Below, one piece after another: positions 15,689-26,028 of a stretch of DNA of 64,000 nucleotides (its first letter is position 1; every line of letters starts with the position of its first letter). The stretch is from VXPQ01 sp965116435. GTDB lineage: Bacteria; Bacteroidota; Rhodothermia; Rhodothermales; VXPQ01. Both the position numbers and the translations under genes were made by a program. The notes below the pieces were generated by a model. The model saw only the letters and a list, made by a program, of their open reading frames with translations. It had not been told where the DNA came from and made no database searches. The stretch is from assembly GCA_965116435.1 (NCBI GenBank), contig OZ220686.1, positions 2,294,001-2,358,000 of the forward strand. Direction: 5' to 3'.

Positions 15689-16564
15689 ATGGCAATTCTT
15701 GTCGATAAAAACACTCGCTTGCTCGTGCAGGGGTTCACGGGCTCCGAAGGCACCTTTCATTCCGAACAAATGCTGGCGTACGGCACGACGCTGGTGGCGG
15801 GCGTGACGCCCGGCAAGGGCGGTCGCACGCACCTCGGCAAGCCCGTCTTCCATACGGTTGCCGAGGCGGTGGCCGAAGAGGGGGCGAATACGTCGGTGAT
15901 TTTCGTGCCCCCTGCGTTCGCGCCCGACGCTATTCTGGAGGCGGCGGACGCGGGCATACAGGTCATCGCGTGCATCACGGAAGGCATTCCCGCCGCCGAC
16001 ATGGTTCCGGTTTTTCACGCCATGCAGCGCAAGGGCGTGCGGCTCATTGGCCCGAATTGCCCCGGCGTCCTGACGCCCGACGAGGCCAAGGTTGGCATCA
16101 TGCCCGCCATGATTTTCCGGCCCGGCTCCGTGGGCGTGGCCTCGCGGTCCGGGACGCTCACCTACGAGGCGGTGGATCAGCTCACCCGGCAGGGGCTGGG
16201 CCAGAGTACGGCGGTGGGCATCGGCGGGGACCCCGTGCCGGGAACGAGTTTTGTGGATGTGTTGCGGTTGTTCGAGGAAGACGGGGATACGGAGGCCGTG
16301 GTCCTGATCGGCGAAATCGGGGGGACGGCGGAGGAGGAAGCCGCGGCGTTCGTGCGAGACCACATGACGAAGCCGGTGTTTGGATTTATTGCGGGGCGGA
16401 CGGCGCCTCCCGGACGGCGGATGGGGCACGCCGGGGCCATCGTATCCGGCGGCAAGGGGACGGCGGAGGAAAAGATCGCTGCACTGGAGGCGGCAGGCGT
16501 GGCGGTGATCGAGAATCCGGCCGTGATCGGCGAGACGGTCAGGAAGCGTTTGCGGACGGCGTAA
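15689..16564 (+). CDS. sucD: Succinyl-CoA synthetase alpha subunit
   Basis: 291 residues from the ATG at 15689. It couples succinyl-CoA and succinate to nucleoside triphosphate formation in the TCA cycle. The CoA-binding Rossmann domain (GFTGSEGTFHSEQ, GVTPGKGG), the GPNCPGV loop, SRSGTLTYE and the phosphorylated His (MGHAGAI, H247) are all present at the usual places. The beta subunit sucC is not adjacent. It is followed 5 bp later by engB. Confidence 0.95.
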   Translation: MAILVDKNTRLLVQGFTGSEGTFHSEQMLAYGTTLVAGVTPGKGGRTHLGKPVFHTVAEAVAEEGANTSVIFVPPAFAPDAILEAADAGIQVIACITEGIPAADMVPVFHAMQRKGVRLIGPNCPGVLTPDEAKVGIMPAMIFRPGSVGVASRSGTLTYEAVDQLTRQGLGQSTAVGIGGDPVPGTSFVDVLRLFEEDGDTEAVVLIGEIGGTAEEEAAAFVRDHMTKPVFGFIAGRTAPPGRRMGHAGAIVSGGKGTAEEKIAALEAAGVAVIENPAVIGETVRKRLRTA

Positions 16565-16569
16565 CGGGC

Positions 16570-17190
16570 GTGCAATCAGGGACCGATCCGGACGAGGGCC
16601 TTTTGCGTATTCTGGACATAACCTTTGTCAAGGGCGCGGCGTCCTGGAGCGGGCTTCCTGAGGATGGGCTGCCCGAAGTGGCGTTTGCGGGCCGCTCGAA
16701 CGTGGGCAAGAGTTCGCTGCTGAATGCGCTGGCGGGACGGAGGGGGCTGGCGCGGACGAGCGGGACGCCGGGCAAGACCCGGGAGTTCAATTATTACCGG
16801 GTCAACGGAACGATGTATTTCGTGGACCTTCCGGGGTTCGGGTATGCGAAGATCTCGAAAGAGGAACGCGCCCGCTGGGCCCGGCTCATCGAACGCTACG
16901 TGACGGAGCGCGCCGCGCTGCGCCTGCTTGTGCATCTTGTGGACAGCCGCCACGCGCCCGGCGAGGCAGATCGCCGTTTTCTCGAATGCCTGCGCGGGCA
17001 AGGCGCTCCGTACGCCATTGCGCTTACGAAATGCGACAAACTTTCCGGCAACGAGCGCACGAAGGCGGAACGCGCGCTGCGCGAGACGCTGGCCTCGATT
17101 GGCCTGGAAATCCCGATTTTTCTGACGTCTTCGCAGACGAAGCAGGGCTTGCCCGATTTGCTGGACTGGATCGGGACGATGGCCGCCTGA
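16570..17190 (+). CDS. engB: Ribosome biogenesis GTPase EngB (YsxC/YihA)
   Basis: A GTG start at 16570, five bases after the sucD stop, gives 206 residues; no closer ATG exists upstream of the G-domain. G motifs: G1 GRSNVGKS (41-48), G2 Thr in TSGTPGKT, G3 DLPGFGYA (86-93), G4 TKCDK and G5 TSSQTKQG. EngB is an essential GTPase acting late in 50S assembly. Its spacing to sucD and serA (33 bp) suggests one transcript. Confidence 0.93.
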   Translation: MQSGTDPDEGLLRILDITFVKGAASWSGLPEDGLPEVAFAGRSNVGKSSLLNALAGRRGLARTSGTPGKTREFNYYRVNGTMYFVDLPGFGYAKISKEERARWARLIERYVTERAALRLLVHLVDSRHAPGEADRRFLECLRGQGAPYAIALTKCDKLSGNERTKAERALRETLASIGLEIPIFLTSSQTKQGLPDLLDWIGTMAA

Positions 17191-17223
17191 CGACACCAAC
17201 CATGCATACCTGACGAAACCACG

Positions 17224-18807
17224 ATGAAGGTGCTCATTACCGATGCAGTCGATCCGATCTGCATCGACATGCTGAACGCCCGCGGCATTACGCCCGACGT
17301 TCGACTCAAGCAATCCGGGGACGCGCTGCGGGAACTCGCCGCCGGGGCGGACGGCTGGATCATTCGCAGCGGCACCACGATTACGGCGGACCTGATCGAG
17401 GCGGGCGAGAAGCTCCGGGTCATCGGGCGTGCTGGCGTCGGGGTGGATAATATCGACCTGGCCGCGGCGACCCGGCGGGGCGTGCTGGTGATCAATGCGC
17501 CCTCCGGCAATACGATTTCGACCGCCGAGCATACCTGCGCCCTCTTGCTTTCCATGGCCCGCCGCGTGCCGCAGGCGAACCGCTCCGTGGCGGAGGGAAA
17601 ATGGGAGCGCAAGGCGTTCACCGGGTCCGAAGTCTACGAAAAGACGCTCGGCGTGGTGGGGTTGGGGAAAATAGGGCGGGAAGTGGCGGTGCGGATGGCC
17701 GCGTTCGGGATGCGCCTCGTCGGGTACGATCCGGTGTTGTCGCGGGAGGCCGCCGAACGCCTTGGGGTGCGGCTCGCGAGCATGGAGGAACTCCTTGCAG
17801 AGAGCGACTTCATTACCGTGCATACGCCGCTGAACGACGCCACGCGCGGCCTGCTCCGCAAGGAAACGTTTGCGCAGTGCCGCCCGGGGGTTTGCATCGT
17901 GAATTGCGCCCGGGGCGGCATCGTGGAGGAACAGGACCTGCTTGCCGCACTGGATAGCGGACAGGTGGGGGGCGTGGCGCTGGACGTGTATTCTGTGGAG
18001 CCGCCGCCCGCCGAATTGCATGCCTTGCTCCGGCATCCGAAGGTGATTGCTACGCCTCACATTGCCGCTTCGACGGAAGAGGCCCAGGAAAAGGTGGCGG
18101 TGCAGATTACCGAGCAGGTCATTCGCGCGTTGTGCGGCGAGCCGGTGCAGACCCCGGTGAACGCCCTGGCGATCAAGATGGCGGCGCAACCGGACGCGCA
18201 GCCCTATTTGAGTTTGTCCGATCGCCTTGGGCAGTTGGTCGGGCAGTTGGGGGGTGGGTGCATCCGGGGGATTACCGTAGGCTGCCGGGGGGAGGTTCCG
18301 CGCCGGTATTCCGAAGTGTTGACGGTGGCCGCCGTGCGCGGCATATTGTCGAAATGGGTTACGGAGCCGGTGAACCTGATCAATGCGCCGTTTCTTGCGG
18401 AGGATATGGGAATTCGCGTTACGGAAGCGCGGGATACGGCCCCGGGCGGATACAGGAATCTGTTGCAAATCGGTCTGAAGACGGACGACGGCGTGCATAC
18501 GGTGGCGGGCACGGTGTTCGACCGGGACGAGCCGCGACTGGTGCGGATCGACGATTACTGGCTGGAAATAAAGCCGGAAGGGCACATGATCGTGTACAAG
18601 AATGCGGACCGGCCCGGCATGCTGGCGGCGGTGGGGGGGATTCTGGCCCGCAACGACATCAACATCGGGGCGCTGGCGCTGGGGCGGGCCGGCAAGGGAG
18701 AAATGGCGCTCACGGCGGTGACGGTGGACGAGGCGGTTCCGGCGGCGGTCGCAGGGGAGATCGCCGCGCTGGACGGGGTTCAGGATGTATGCCGGGTGGA
18801 TGTGTGA
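17224..18807 (+). CDS. serA: D-3-phosphoglycerate dehydrogenase
   Basis: 527 residues, the long form. It oxidises 3-phosphoglycerate, the first step of serine synthesis. The NAD-binding loop TLGVVGLGKIG is at 141-151; substrate and catalytic residues lie in GRAGVGVDNID, NCARGGIVEE (Arg) and TPHIAASTEEAQ (His). An intervening ASB domain follows (about 315-450) and a C-terminal ACT domain (from HMIVYKNADRPGMLA, about 455-527) that usually mediates serine feedback inhibition. Confidence 0.95.
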   Translation: MKVLITDAVDPICIDMLNARGITPDVRLKQSGDALRELAAGADGWIIRSGTTITADLIEAGEKLRVIGRAGVGVDNIDLAAATRRGVLVINAPSGNTISTAEHTCALLLSMARRVPQANRSVAEGKWERKAFTGSEVYEKTLGVVGLGKIGREVAVRMAAFGMRLVGYDPVLSREAAERLGVRLASMEELLAESDFITVHTPLNDATRGLLRKETFAQCRPGVCIVNCARGGIVEEQDLLAALDSGQVGGVALDVYSVEPPPAELHALLRHPKVIATPHIAASTEEAQEKVAVQITEQVIRALCGEPVQTPVNALAIKMAAQPDAQPYLSLSDRLGQLVGQLGGGCIRGITVGCRGEVPRRYSEVLTVAAVRGILSKWVTEPVNLINAPFLAEDMGIRVTEARDTAPGGYRNLLQIGLKTDDGVHTVAGTVFDRDEPRLVRIDDYWLEIKPEGHMIVYKNADRPGMLAAVGGILARNDINIGALALGRAGKGEMALTAVTVDEAVPAAVAGEIAALDGVQDVCRVDV

Positions 18808-18854
18808 CGGGGTGGACTCCGCTCGATGGATTTGCAATTAAAATGTTAAAACAC

Positions 18855-18883
18855 TTGACATGGCGGTAACAATATCGTAACAT
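18855..18883 (+). promoter_or_regulatory. Candidate promoter of the TonB receptor operon
   Basis: TTGACA at 18855-18860, a 17-bp spacer, then TAACAT at 18878-18883, a sigma70-like pair in an A+T-rich stretch. It lies about 170 bp upstream of the TonB receptor start, leaving a long leader. Confidence 0.5.
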
Positions 18884-19042
18884 GGGGCAAGATTCGTTTC
18901 TGCGTACGGAATGCGTAGGCAACACGTATGCGGAACAATCCATCTCCCGAATTATTATACCGTAGTTAGGCATACACGGCGACAGCCGGGCGCGGCTCCA
19001 AGAAAGCGCGCGGCTGTCGCAGGCACACACCATACACATCAC

Positions 19043-19049
19043 AGGAGGT
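19043..19049 (+). promoter_or_regulatory. Strong ribosome binding site of the TonB receptor gene
   Basis: AGGAGGT, a full anti-Shine-Dalgarno match, five bases before the ATG at 19055. Most genes in this window lack such a strong site, which fits a highly translated outer-membrane protein. Confidence 0.7.
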
Positions 19050-19054
19050 AGCAC

Positions 19055-22000
19055 ATGTTGCGACGGACCCTGCTCCGGTGCGTTACGACCGTATTCGTTC
19101 TGCTCGTCATACCCGCGGTTGCGCTGGCGCAAAACACGGGCAAACTTTCTGGCGTCGTCACGGACGCCGACACGGGCGAACCGCTTCCCGGCGCGAATAT
19201 CGTGCTGGGGGCGACCCTGCTCGGGACGGCTTCGGACATCGACGGCAACTATTTCGTCATTGGCGTTCCGGTGGGGACGTATGACATTACGGCTTCCTTC
19301 GTGGGGTATCAGGCCCAGACGATAGCCGATGTGGAAATCAACGCCGGGTACACCCGGGAATTGAATTTCAGTCTCATGCCCGGCGCCGAACTGGAGGAAA
19401 TCGTGGTCGAGTACGAGCGGCCGATTATCCAGAAGGACGCGATCGGCGCTCCGCGCGTGATGAACAGCGACGATCTGGTGCTGTTGCCCATTCGCGGCGT
19501 GGCCGCCGTAGCTTCCCTGCAGAGCGGCGTGGTTTCTTCGGAGGGGACGGGACTCTTCGTGCGCGGCGGACGCGAGCAGGAGCTTACGTATTATGTGGAC
19601 GGCGTTCGGATATCGGGGCAGCAAGCCTTGCCGCGCATCGCCATTCAGGAGCAGGAAATGCTTATTGGAACTATTCCCGCCAAGTACGGCGACGCCCAGG
19701 CGGGCGTGGTCTCGGTTACGACGAAGGGCGGCGCAGACCGCTTTTTCGGCACCGTGGGGGCCTATACCTCGCAAGGACTCGACAGTTACGGCCATAGCCT
19801 TGGCGAGATTTCTCTGGGCGGTCCGATCATTCCCGGGCGCCTCAGCTTCATCGTGAACGGGCAGTATCTCCGGGAAGAGGACGACAGTCCGTGGGGCGTG
19901 TCCACGTATCAGCTTACGGACGACCAATTGTCTGCGCTGAACGCAAATCCGCAGGTGGTGCGCGCCGTCAACGCCGGCGGCGATTCGCTGTACTTGCCGT
20001 TTCCGTGGGAGGCGGCCCAGGCTGCTTGGGAGTCGGCCCAGTCTTCGGACGACACCGGTCTGCTCATTACGCCGGATTCGCTGGCGTCCCTCCTGGACCT
20101 TCCCGAGGGATACAAACTGGACGGATCTGCGCTCATCAATGCGCCGGATACGTACCGGCGGGAGGACTTTACGCTGGAGCCGTCCAAGGACAGTCCTTTC
20201 AATGAGGCGATCGTAACCGGTAACGTTACCTACCAGCCTACGCAAACCATTACGCTGCGCGTGGGCGGCGCGTACGAAACCCAGCGGTCCGAGTCGCTCG
20301 GATATTCCCGGCATGTGTTCAATACGCAATCGTTCTACCACCGGGAGGAGGATACCTGGCGGGTGTACGGCAGTTTGCGCCAGCGCTTCGCTTCGAACTT
20401 CTTCTACCAGATCGACGCGGCATACCAGGACTACAACTATCTCCTGTATCCCAACGGATATTCCGGCAATGTAGAAGAAGCGTTTACCTACGGGGACATC
20501 GCGGGCGACTACCTGGAGACGGCCAGTCGTTATTTCGCCTTGCGATCCGCAGGGGAGACCTCATATTACCAGCCGCGGTATACGACGGACGGCGTAGCAG
20601 CCGTGGGTTCGGCTATAGGCGTTACGTTCTCCTTGCCGGGCAGCCCGTTGGCTACGTTCCAGAAGCAGGACAGGAAAGTGTTTCAGGTATCGGGGAACGC
20701 CACGGCGCAGATTGGCCTGCATCAGCTGGAGTTCGGCGGCGAGTACCGCACGTTTACGCAGCGCTGGTACAGCATAGGCGGTTTCGGGCTGTCCCGGTAC
20801 GCCCAGGACGATAATTGCGAACAGGTCGCCTGCTACGCCAGCTACGGCGACTTGCCGTTCGACGCTTTTCGTCCCCGCGTCAACTACTACGGCTACGATT
20901 TCCGGGGACAGAACGAGGTGGACGAGCAGAATGTTCAGGGGTATTTCGACCGGGTGAACGAATACGAGGCGTTTCATATCGAGCCGCGCCAGCCCATCTA
21001 CTATGGCGGGTACTTGCAGGACAAGATTGAGTACCGCGACCTTATCCTGAACCTCGGCGTGCGCATCGAGGTGTTCGACAATAATACGCTGGTGCTGAAG
21101 GACATCTATGCCCCGCGTCCCATTATTCGCGCAGGGTCGGTATCCGGAGCGCCGGGGGGCATCAATGCGGACCATGCGGTGTATTTCAACGATGCGGGCG
21201 ATGTGGTCGGATATCGCGATCTGGACGGGAATTTCTTTGACGTGGAAGGCTCCCGGGTGGATGCGTTGCGCATTGTGAACGACCTTTCGGGTCAGGTGCG
21301 GCCTACCGACGAGCCTATTTCCACGGCGTTCGAGGAGTATTCGCCGCAGGCTACCTTCATGCCCCGCATCGGGGTCAGCTTCCCGGTTACGGACCGGGCC
21401 GTGTTCTTTGCTTCCTACAACGTAACCAGCCAGCGTCCTTCGGAGTCTGCGTTTACGACCTTCCGGTCCTACGAGGAAATCACCACGCAAAATTCCCGTA
21501 CGTCGAATCCCAAACTCAAGCCGGAGCGGACCGTGCAGTACGAACTGGGCTTCCGGCAGCGGTTGGGCGCTACCACGGCGCTGACGATCTCCGGGTTCTA
21601 CCGGACGCAGGAGAACAAGATCAGCAACCGCCGCCTGATCGGGGGCTTCCCCTCCTACGGCACGTACCTGAATGCGGACTTCACGACCACCAAGGGCATT
21701 GAGTTCGGTTTCGACTTGCGGCGGACGCGCAACCTTTCCGCGACGGCCAACTACACGCTGGCGTTTGCGCAGGGCACGGGGTCGGACGCCGGAGCCACCT
21801 CGGTGATCGTCTGGCGAGGCTCGGTGTTTCCGAACACCATTGCCCCGGCGGACTTCGACCAGCGGCATACGCTGAACGCTTCGGTGGACTATCGGTTTGG
21901 CGAGGACGAGGGGCCGGCCATCGGGGGAAGTCGTCTGCTGCAGAACATGGGCCTGAACATTCTGGCCCGGTACGGCAGCGGCATGTCCTACACGGCGTTG

Positions 22001-22405
22001 GGCGGCTCGGATTTCAGCGTAAACGACAGTTTTACGGCCGATGCGATCGGTTCTGTGAATTCGGCGCGCCTTCCCTCCACCTCGCGCATTGATGTGCGCC
22101 TGGATCGGCGTTTCCAGGTAGGCAATTCCTCGTTGACGGCCTACCTGATCGTACAAAACCTGTTCGACACGCAGAATGTGCTGGCGGTTTTCCGGGCTAC
22201 CGGCCTGCCGAACACCGACGGGTATCTGGCGACGACTGGAGGGAGTGGGTATCTGGCCACGCAGCCTGATCCTGCCTCTGCGGCGTTTTTGTACAACACG
22301 TACATCGGCGGGCCCGTGAACGTAGGGAGTAGGCACACATCGGCCTCCAGCCTGATGTATAGTCGCCCTCGCCGGTTCCGCCTGGGATTCGCGCTCAACT
22401 TTTAA
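19055..22405 (+). CDS. TonB-dependent receptor with carboxypeptidase-regulatory-like domain
   Basis: 1116 residues. Signal peptide at 1-25 (cleavage after ALA-QNTGK). Residues 27-110 form a CarboxypepD_reg-like beta-sandwich (GVVTDADTGEPLPGANIVL, DGNYFVIGVPVGTYDI, FVGYQAQT). A plug domain follows (about 120-240; GLFVRGGREQELTYYVDGVRI, AKYGDAQAGVVSVTTKGG), then a large beta-barrel ending in Phe (RRFRLGFALNF). It is shorter on conserved plug features than SusC but has the same order. It heads a three-gene unit with a T9SS-type protein and a PorV homologue. The substrate cannot be deduced. Confidence 0.88.
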   Translation: MLRRTLLRCVTTVFVLLVIPAVALAQNTGKLSGVVTDADTGEPLPGANIVLGATLLGTASDIDGNYFVIGVPVGTYDITASFVGYQAQTIADVEINAGYTRELNFSLMPGAELEEIVVEYERPIIQKDAIGAPRVMNSDDLVLLPIRGVAAVASLQSGVVSSEGTGLFVRGGREQELTYYVDGVRISGQQALPRIAIQEQEMLIGTIPAKYGDAQAGVVSVTTKGGADRFFGTVGAYTSQGLDSYGHSLGEISLGGPIIPGRLSFIVNGQYLREEDDSPWGVSTYQLTDDQLSALNANPQVVRAVNAGGDSLYLPFPWEAAQAAWESAQSSDDTGLLITPDSLASLLDLPEGYKLDGSALINAPDTYRREDFTLEPSKDSPFNEAIVTGNVTYQPTQTITLRVGGAYETQRSESLGYSRHVFNTQSFYHREEDTWRVYGSLRQRFASNFFYQIDAAYQDYNYLLYPNGYSGNVEEAFTYGDIAGDYLETASRYFALRSAGETSYYQPRYTTDGVAAVGSAIGVTFSLPGSPLATFQKQDRKVFQVSGNATAQIGLHQLEFGGEYRTFTQRWYSIGGFGLSRYAQDDNCEQVACYASYGDLPFDAFRPRVNYYGYDFRGQNEVDEQNVQGYFDRVNEYEAFHIEPRQPIYYGGYLQDKIEYRDLILNLGVRIEVFDNNTLVLKDIYAPRPIIRAGSVSGAPGGINADHAVYFNDAGDVVGYRDLDGNFFDVEGSRVDALRIVNDLSGQVRPTDEPISTAFEEYSPQATFMPRIGVSFPVTDRAVFFASYNVTSQRPSESAFTTFRSYEEITTQNSRTSNPKLKPERTVQYELGFRQRLGATTALTISGFYRTQENKISNRRLIGGFPSYGTYLNADFTTTKGIEFGFDLRRTRNLSATANYTLAFAQGTGSDAGATSVIVWRGSVFPNTIAPADFDQRHTLNASVDYRFGEDEGPAIGGSRLLQNMGLNILARYGSGMSYTALGGSDFSVNDSFTADAIGSVNSARLPSTSRIDVRLDRRFQVGNSSLTAYLIVQNLFDTQNVLAVFRATGLPNTDGYLATTGGSGYLATQPDPASAAFLYNTYIGGPVNVGSRHTSASSLMYSRPRRFRLGFALNF

Positions 22406-22473
22406 CGTGATCAGGGATGCGCGACGCAGCACCTGACCAGGGAATTTTCCCGAACGCAACGCCTCATATACCC

Positions 22474-25400
22474 ATGAAGCAGCTTACACGATACCTGACG
22501 TTTATTTTCGCGGCGTGTCTGATGTCTACGTCCAGCGCCTTTGCGGACAAGGACAAGGACGACAAGGACAAGAAGAAGCGGCAGACCGAGTCTTCTTCCT
22601 CCCTCGTGCGGACCAGCGGGTCGGGCCCCGATCCCGGCCAATGCACAGCAGGCCTGGCGCAGAAGGACCTGGATGGCAACAATGCCCGTGTTCGTCTTTT
22701 CAACATTGGGAGTATTGCGTACGGCAATGGCGCCGAAGCGCAGTACATTCTCCCCAAGGCGTCTGGACACTCGCCTATCTATGCGATGGGTATCTGGATA
22801 GGCGGTATGGTGGGAGACGAGTTGCGTACAGCGGCCGCCACGTACAACAATTTTGAATTTTGGCCGGGTCCCTTGGGTTCGGACGGGCGTCCGGTGAATC
22901 CGAACGATTGTACGGCGTATGATCGTTTGTACAAGGTGAGCCGGAGCGACATTCAGAACTACGAGGCGACGGGACAGGCTACCCCCGATCTGGCGGAATG
23001 GCCGTACGATCTGGGCGCCCCGGTGATAGACGGGGACGGTACGGAAGGCAATTATGACCTGGCTGGGGGCGACCGTCCCGATCTGATCGGAGATCAGGCG
23101 GTGTGGTGGATTATGAACGATGTAGGCAACGCGCATCGATTTACCGAGGCTGCGCCGATCGGCGTGGAGGTGCGGGTGCACGCGTTTGCGTTCAACCGGG
23201 CGGATGCGTTGGGCAATACGACGTTTTTCAAGTACAATGTGACGTACAAGGGCGCCGAGCCGCTTACCAATACGTTTTTGTCTATTTTCTCCGATCCGGA
23301 TCTGGGGGATGCCTCGGACGATTTCGTGGGCGTGGACACCACGCTGAGCCTGGGTTATGTCTACAACGACACTGCCATGGACGGTGTGTACGGTCCGGCG
23401 CCTGCGGCGGGTTATGACTTTTTTCAGGGACCCGTTTCGGAGGCTGGCGATACGCTGGGCGTAACCAGTTTCATGTATTTCATCAACGGCGGCCCCGACG
23501 GAACGGAGGATCCCCATGTCGCTCAGGAGGTGTACAACGTACAGCAGGGTTTCTGGAGCGGGGGACAGTCGCTTACGGTGGGAGGAAACGGTTTCCAGAC
23601 GGGCGGTCCCGCCACCAAATTCGCCTACGCGGGAGATCCGGTGACGGGCCAATTCTGGAGCGAGGTAAACAACGACGATGCCGGCGGACGAAATCCGTCG
23701 GGTGACCGTCGTCTGGTGGTTTCCACGGGCCCGTTCACCTTGCAGTCGGGAGATAGTCAGGACATTGTATTTGGCGTAGTGTTTGCGCAGGCCGGAGATA
23801 ACCTGAGTTCCGTTACAGCGTTGCGCGCCGCGGACGTGCTGGCGCAAACGGCCTACGACGCAGGCTTCGATATTCCCCTGCCGCCGCCTGCGCCGCCGCT
23901 TTGCAACCCGAATTCCACCAACGCCGCGTTGCACCCGGGTTCTGGGCATTGCCTGTACGCTTCGGAGCTGGATGGGCAAGCGCACCTCGTATGGGGGTAT
24001 CCGTCCAATAGCGCTAACTACCTTGGGGCGTACGACGTAGCGGACAGATTCCTGGACGAATTCGATTTCGAAGACAAGACGTATACGTTCGAGGGCTTCA
24101 ATCTCTACCGGTATCCTACGTCGTCGTTCGCTTCGGACAAGCGCGAACTGGTGGCGACCTTTGATGTGGCGAACGGAGTCACCAAGGTACTTGATCCGGT
24201 GTTTGACGGCGATGTGGGCGAGTTCCTCCCGGCCGTATCGGCGCGGGGTACGGATAGCGGGCTACAGTGGAATTACACGTTGCCGAACCTCAGGAACTAC
24301 ACGGACTACTACTACGGGATTTCGGCGTACGCCTACAGCCCGCATTCCACGCCGAAGATTCTGGAGAGCGCTCCGACGAACATTACGGTTCGTCCGTCCC
24401 GGATTGCTTCGGAGCAAGGCGGCTCGGCGCTGAGCAGCGACGTCATGTCGGCGGATTCGTCGGCGGTGGTGGTTATGCAAAACGGGCAGGGCGTGGTCAC
24501 ATGGCGCATTATAGACCCGGCGGCGGTGACAGGATCGGATTACACGGTGGAGTTCTTTGCGCTGGACGACATGGAAGGGCCGGACGGCGAGTCCGGCGCG
24601 GGCAAAGTGTCCTATTCCATCATGCGCGAATCCGACGGGAAGGTGATCATCGACGGGGTCGATTATTTTGTGCGCACGGGCGAAGCGACGCCGCTGGGCA
24701 AGGATATTATGATTTTCGACGGGTTGGCGGTGTCGATTGATGCGCCGCCCCCTGCCTTTGACTACTTTCAGGTGTCGGCGAATGCGGCGGGTCCGCTTTC
24801 GCCGCCAGCGTGGGCCGCTGCGAACTGGGTCAACTTTCCTGGCCCGCCGACCGATCCCCCCAGCGCGGCGCGCATAGCCTCGCAGCAGTCCACGAACAAT
24901 AGTGATTTCGGCTGGTTCATCCACACATGGCCGAACGGCGAGCGCAGAAGTTACAACGCTTTTCTGGCGCGCTCGCTTCAGTTCACGGGCGGTTTCGGGG
25001 CCTCGTTCAATGGGGCCGGGCATATCGTTCCGAACGACGTGGAAATTCGTTTTACGGGCAACGGAAAGGCATTTATTAAGCCGGGATGGTCGGATGCTAC
25101 CGGGGGGCAGGTGGTGGACGTGCCCTTCGAGTGGTGGAACGTGGGCACGAGTCCAGACGCTTCGGACGACGTGCGCCTGGTGCCGTTCATGTGGGATTTG
25201 GGCGAGGACGGCAAGTGGGGCCTTGCGTACGATGCGCTGGATCCAACGTCAAACGAACACTGGGCGGACCACGAGGTGTCCGGCGCCTTCAACGATCCAT
25301 GGACGGATCCGGTGTATGTAATGCATCCCACGAACGATACGCCGGGACAGCAAGGGTATGAGGACGCCATGGCGAAGTATGAAGAGCTGGGCAAGGATGC

Positions 25401-25995
25401 GCTGACCGCCGGGTGTTCGGACTGGTATTATCCGTCGGGCAATGCGGACATACCGGAATGCGACGTATGGAATTACCTGTCTCGCACGGTGTTCGTACTG
25501 TGGAACGGCGGCGACGTAACGGCTGCTGCGGGTCCGCAGGATTACTTCCAGACCGAGCCGGAGACGGGCACGGTGTTCCAGATGGTAACGACGAAGCCGC
25601 ATCAGCCGGGCGATATGTTCCGCATCGTGACGTCGGGCCTGGGTCGCACGACGGGCGATGCTTCCGTGCTGGAAGCGTCCATTGACGACATCGGGATCGT
25701 GCCGAATCCGTACCGCGGTCGTTCCGCGTACGAGACGGGCAACGAAGACCGTCGGGTGCGTTTCACGAACATGCCCCAGACGGCCACCATTCGCGTCTAT
25801 ACGGTGAGCGGCACCCTCGTTCGCACCTTGTACAAGGATGGTCCGAGCACCTCGATGGACTGGAACCTGACGACGGACAGCAACTTGCCGGTGGCGAGCG
25901 GCATGTACTTCTTGCATATCGACGTCCCGGGCGTCGGGGAGAAGGTCATGAAGTTCGGCGTCATCAACCGGGAAACGAACATCAACATTTTCTAA
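22474..25995 (+). CDS. Large secreted protein with T9SS-type C-terminal sorting domain
   Basis: 1173 residues from the ATG at 22474, which opens a signal peptide (MKQLTRYLTFIFAACLM.., cleavage after AFA). A lysine/aspartate-rich linker (DKDKDDKDKKKR) follows. Most of the protein is beta-rich and rich in Asp/Gly/Asn, with no catalytic motif that I recognise. The last about 90 residues (VPNPYRGRSAYE, VRFTNMPQTATIRVYTVSG, GMYFLHIDVPG, KVMKFGVI) match the type A sorting domain of type IX secretion cargo. It is probably exported across the outer membrane and held at the surface. It lies 68 bp after the receptor and 33 bp before the PorV gene. Confidence 0.8.
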   Translation: MKQLTRYLTFIFAACLMSTSSAFADKDKDDKDKKKRQTESSSSLVRTSGSGPDPGQCTAGLAQKDLDGNNARVRLFNIGSIAYGNGAEAQYILPKASGHSPIYAMGIWIGGMVGDELRTAAATYNNFEFWPGPLGSDGRPVNPNDCTAYDRLYKVSRSDIQNYEATGQATPDLAEWPYDLGAPVIDGDGTEGNYDLAGGDRPDLIGDQAVWWIMNDVGNAHRFTEAAPIGVEVRVHAFAFNRADALGNTTFFKYNVTYKGAEPLTNTFLSIFSDPDLGDASDDFVGVDTTLSLGYVYNDTAMDGVYGPAPAAGYDFFQGPVSEAGDTLGVTSFMYFINGGPDGTEDPHVAQEVYNVQQGFWSGGQSLTVGGNGFQTGGPATKFAYAGDPVTGQFWSEVNNDDAGGRNPSGDRRLVVSTGPFTLQSGDSQDIVFGVVFAQAGDNLSSVTALRAADVLAQTAYDAGFDIPLPPPAPPLCNPNSTNAALHPGSGHCLYASELDGQAHLVWGYPSNSANYLGAYDVADRFLDEFDFEDKTYTFEGFNLYRYPTSSFASDKRELVATFDVANGVTKVLDPVFDGDVGEFLPAVSARGTDSGLQWNYTLPNLRNYTDYYYGISAYAYSPHSTPKILESAPTNITVRPSRIASEQGGSALSSDVMSADSSAVVVMQNGQGVVTWRIIDPAAVTGSDYTVEFFALDDMEGPDGESGAGKVSYSIMRESDGKVIIDGVDYFVRTGEATPLGKDIMIFDGLAVSIDAPPPAFDYFQVSANAAGPLSPPAWAAANWVNFPGPPTDPPSAARIASQQSTNNSDFGWFIHTWPNGERRSYNAFLARSLQFTGGFGASFNGAGHIVPNDVEIRFTGNGKAFIKPGWSDATGGQVVDVPFEWWNVGTSPDASDDVRLVPFMWDLGEDGKWGLAYDALDPTSNEHWADHEVSGAFNDPWTDPVYVMHPTNDTPGQQGYEDAMAKYEELGKDALTAGCSDWYYPSGNADIPECDVWNYLSRTVFVLWNGGDVTAAAGPQDYFQTEPETGTVFQMVTTKPHQPGDMFRIVTSGLGRTTGDASVLEASIDDIGIVPNPYRGRSAYETGNEDRRVRFTNMPQTATIRVYTVSGTLVRTLYKDGPSTSMDWNLTTDSNLPVASGMYFLHIDVPGVGEKVMKFGVINRETNINIF

Positions 25996-26028
25996 TCGAA
26001 CCCAACTTGAGGCCAAAGGCTCAAAACC

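Noticed and set aside
22406..22422. TGATCAGGGATGCGC after the TonB receptor as another repeat end
   Set aside because: Only a few bases match and the order differs from the true ends; chance is likely.
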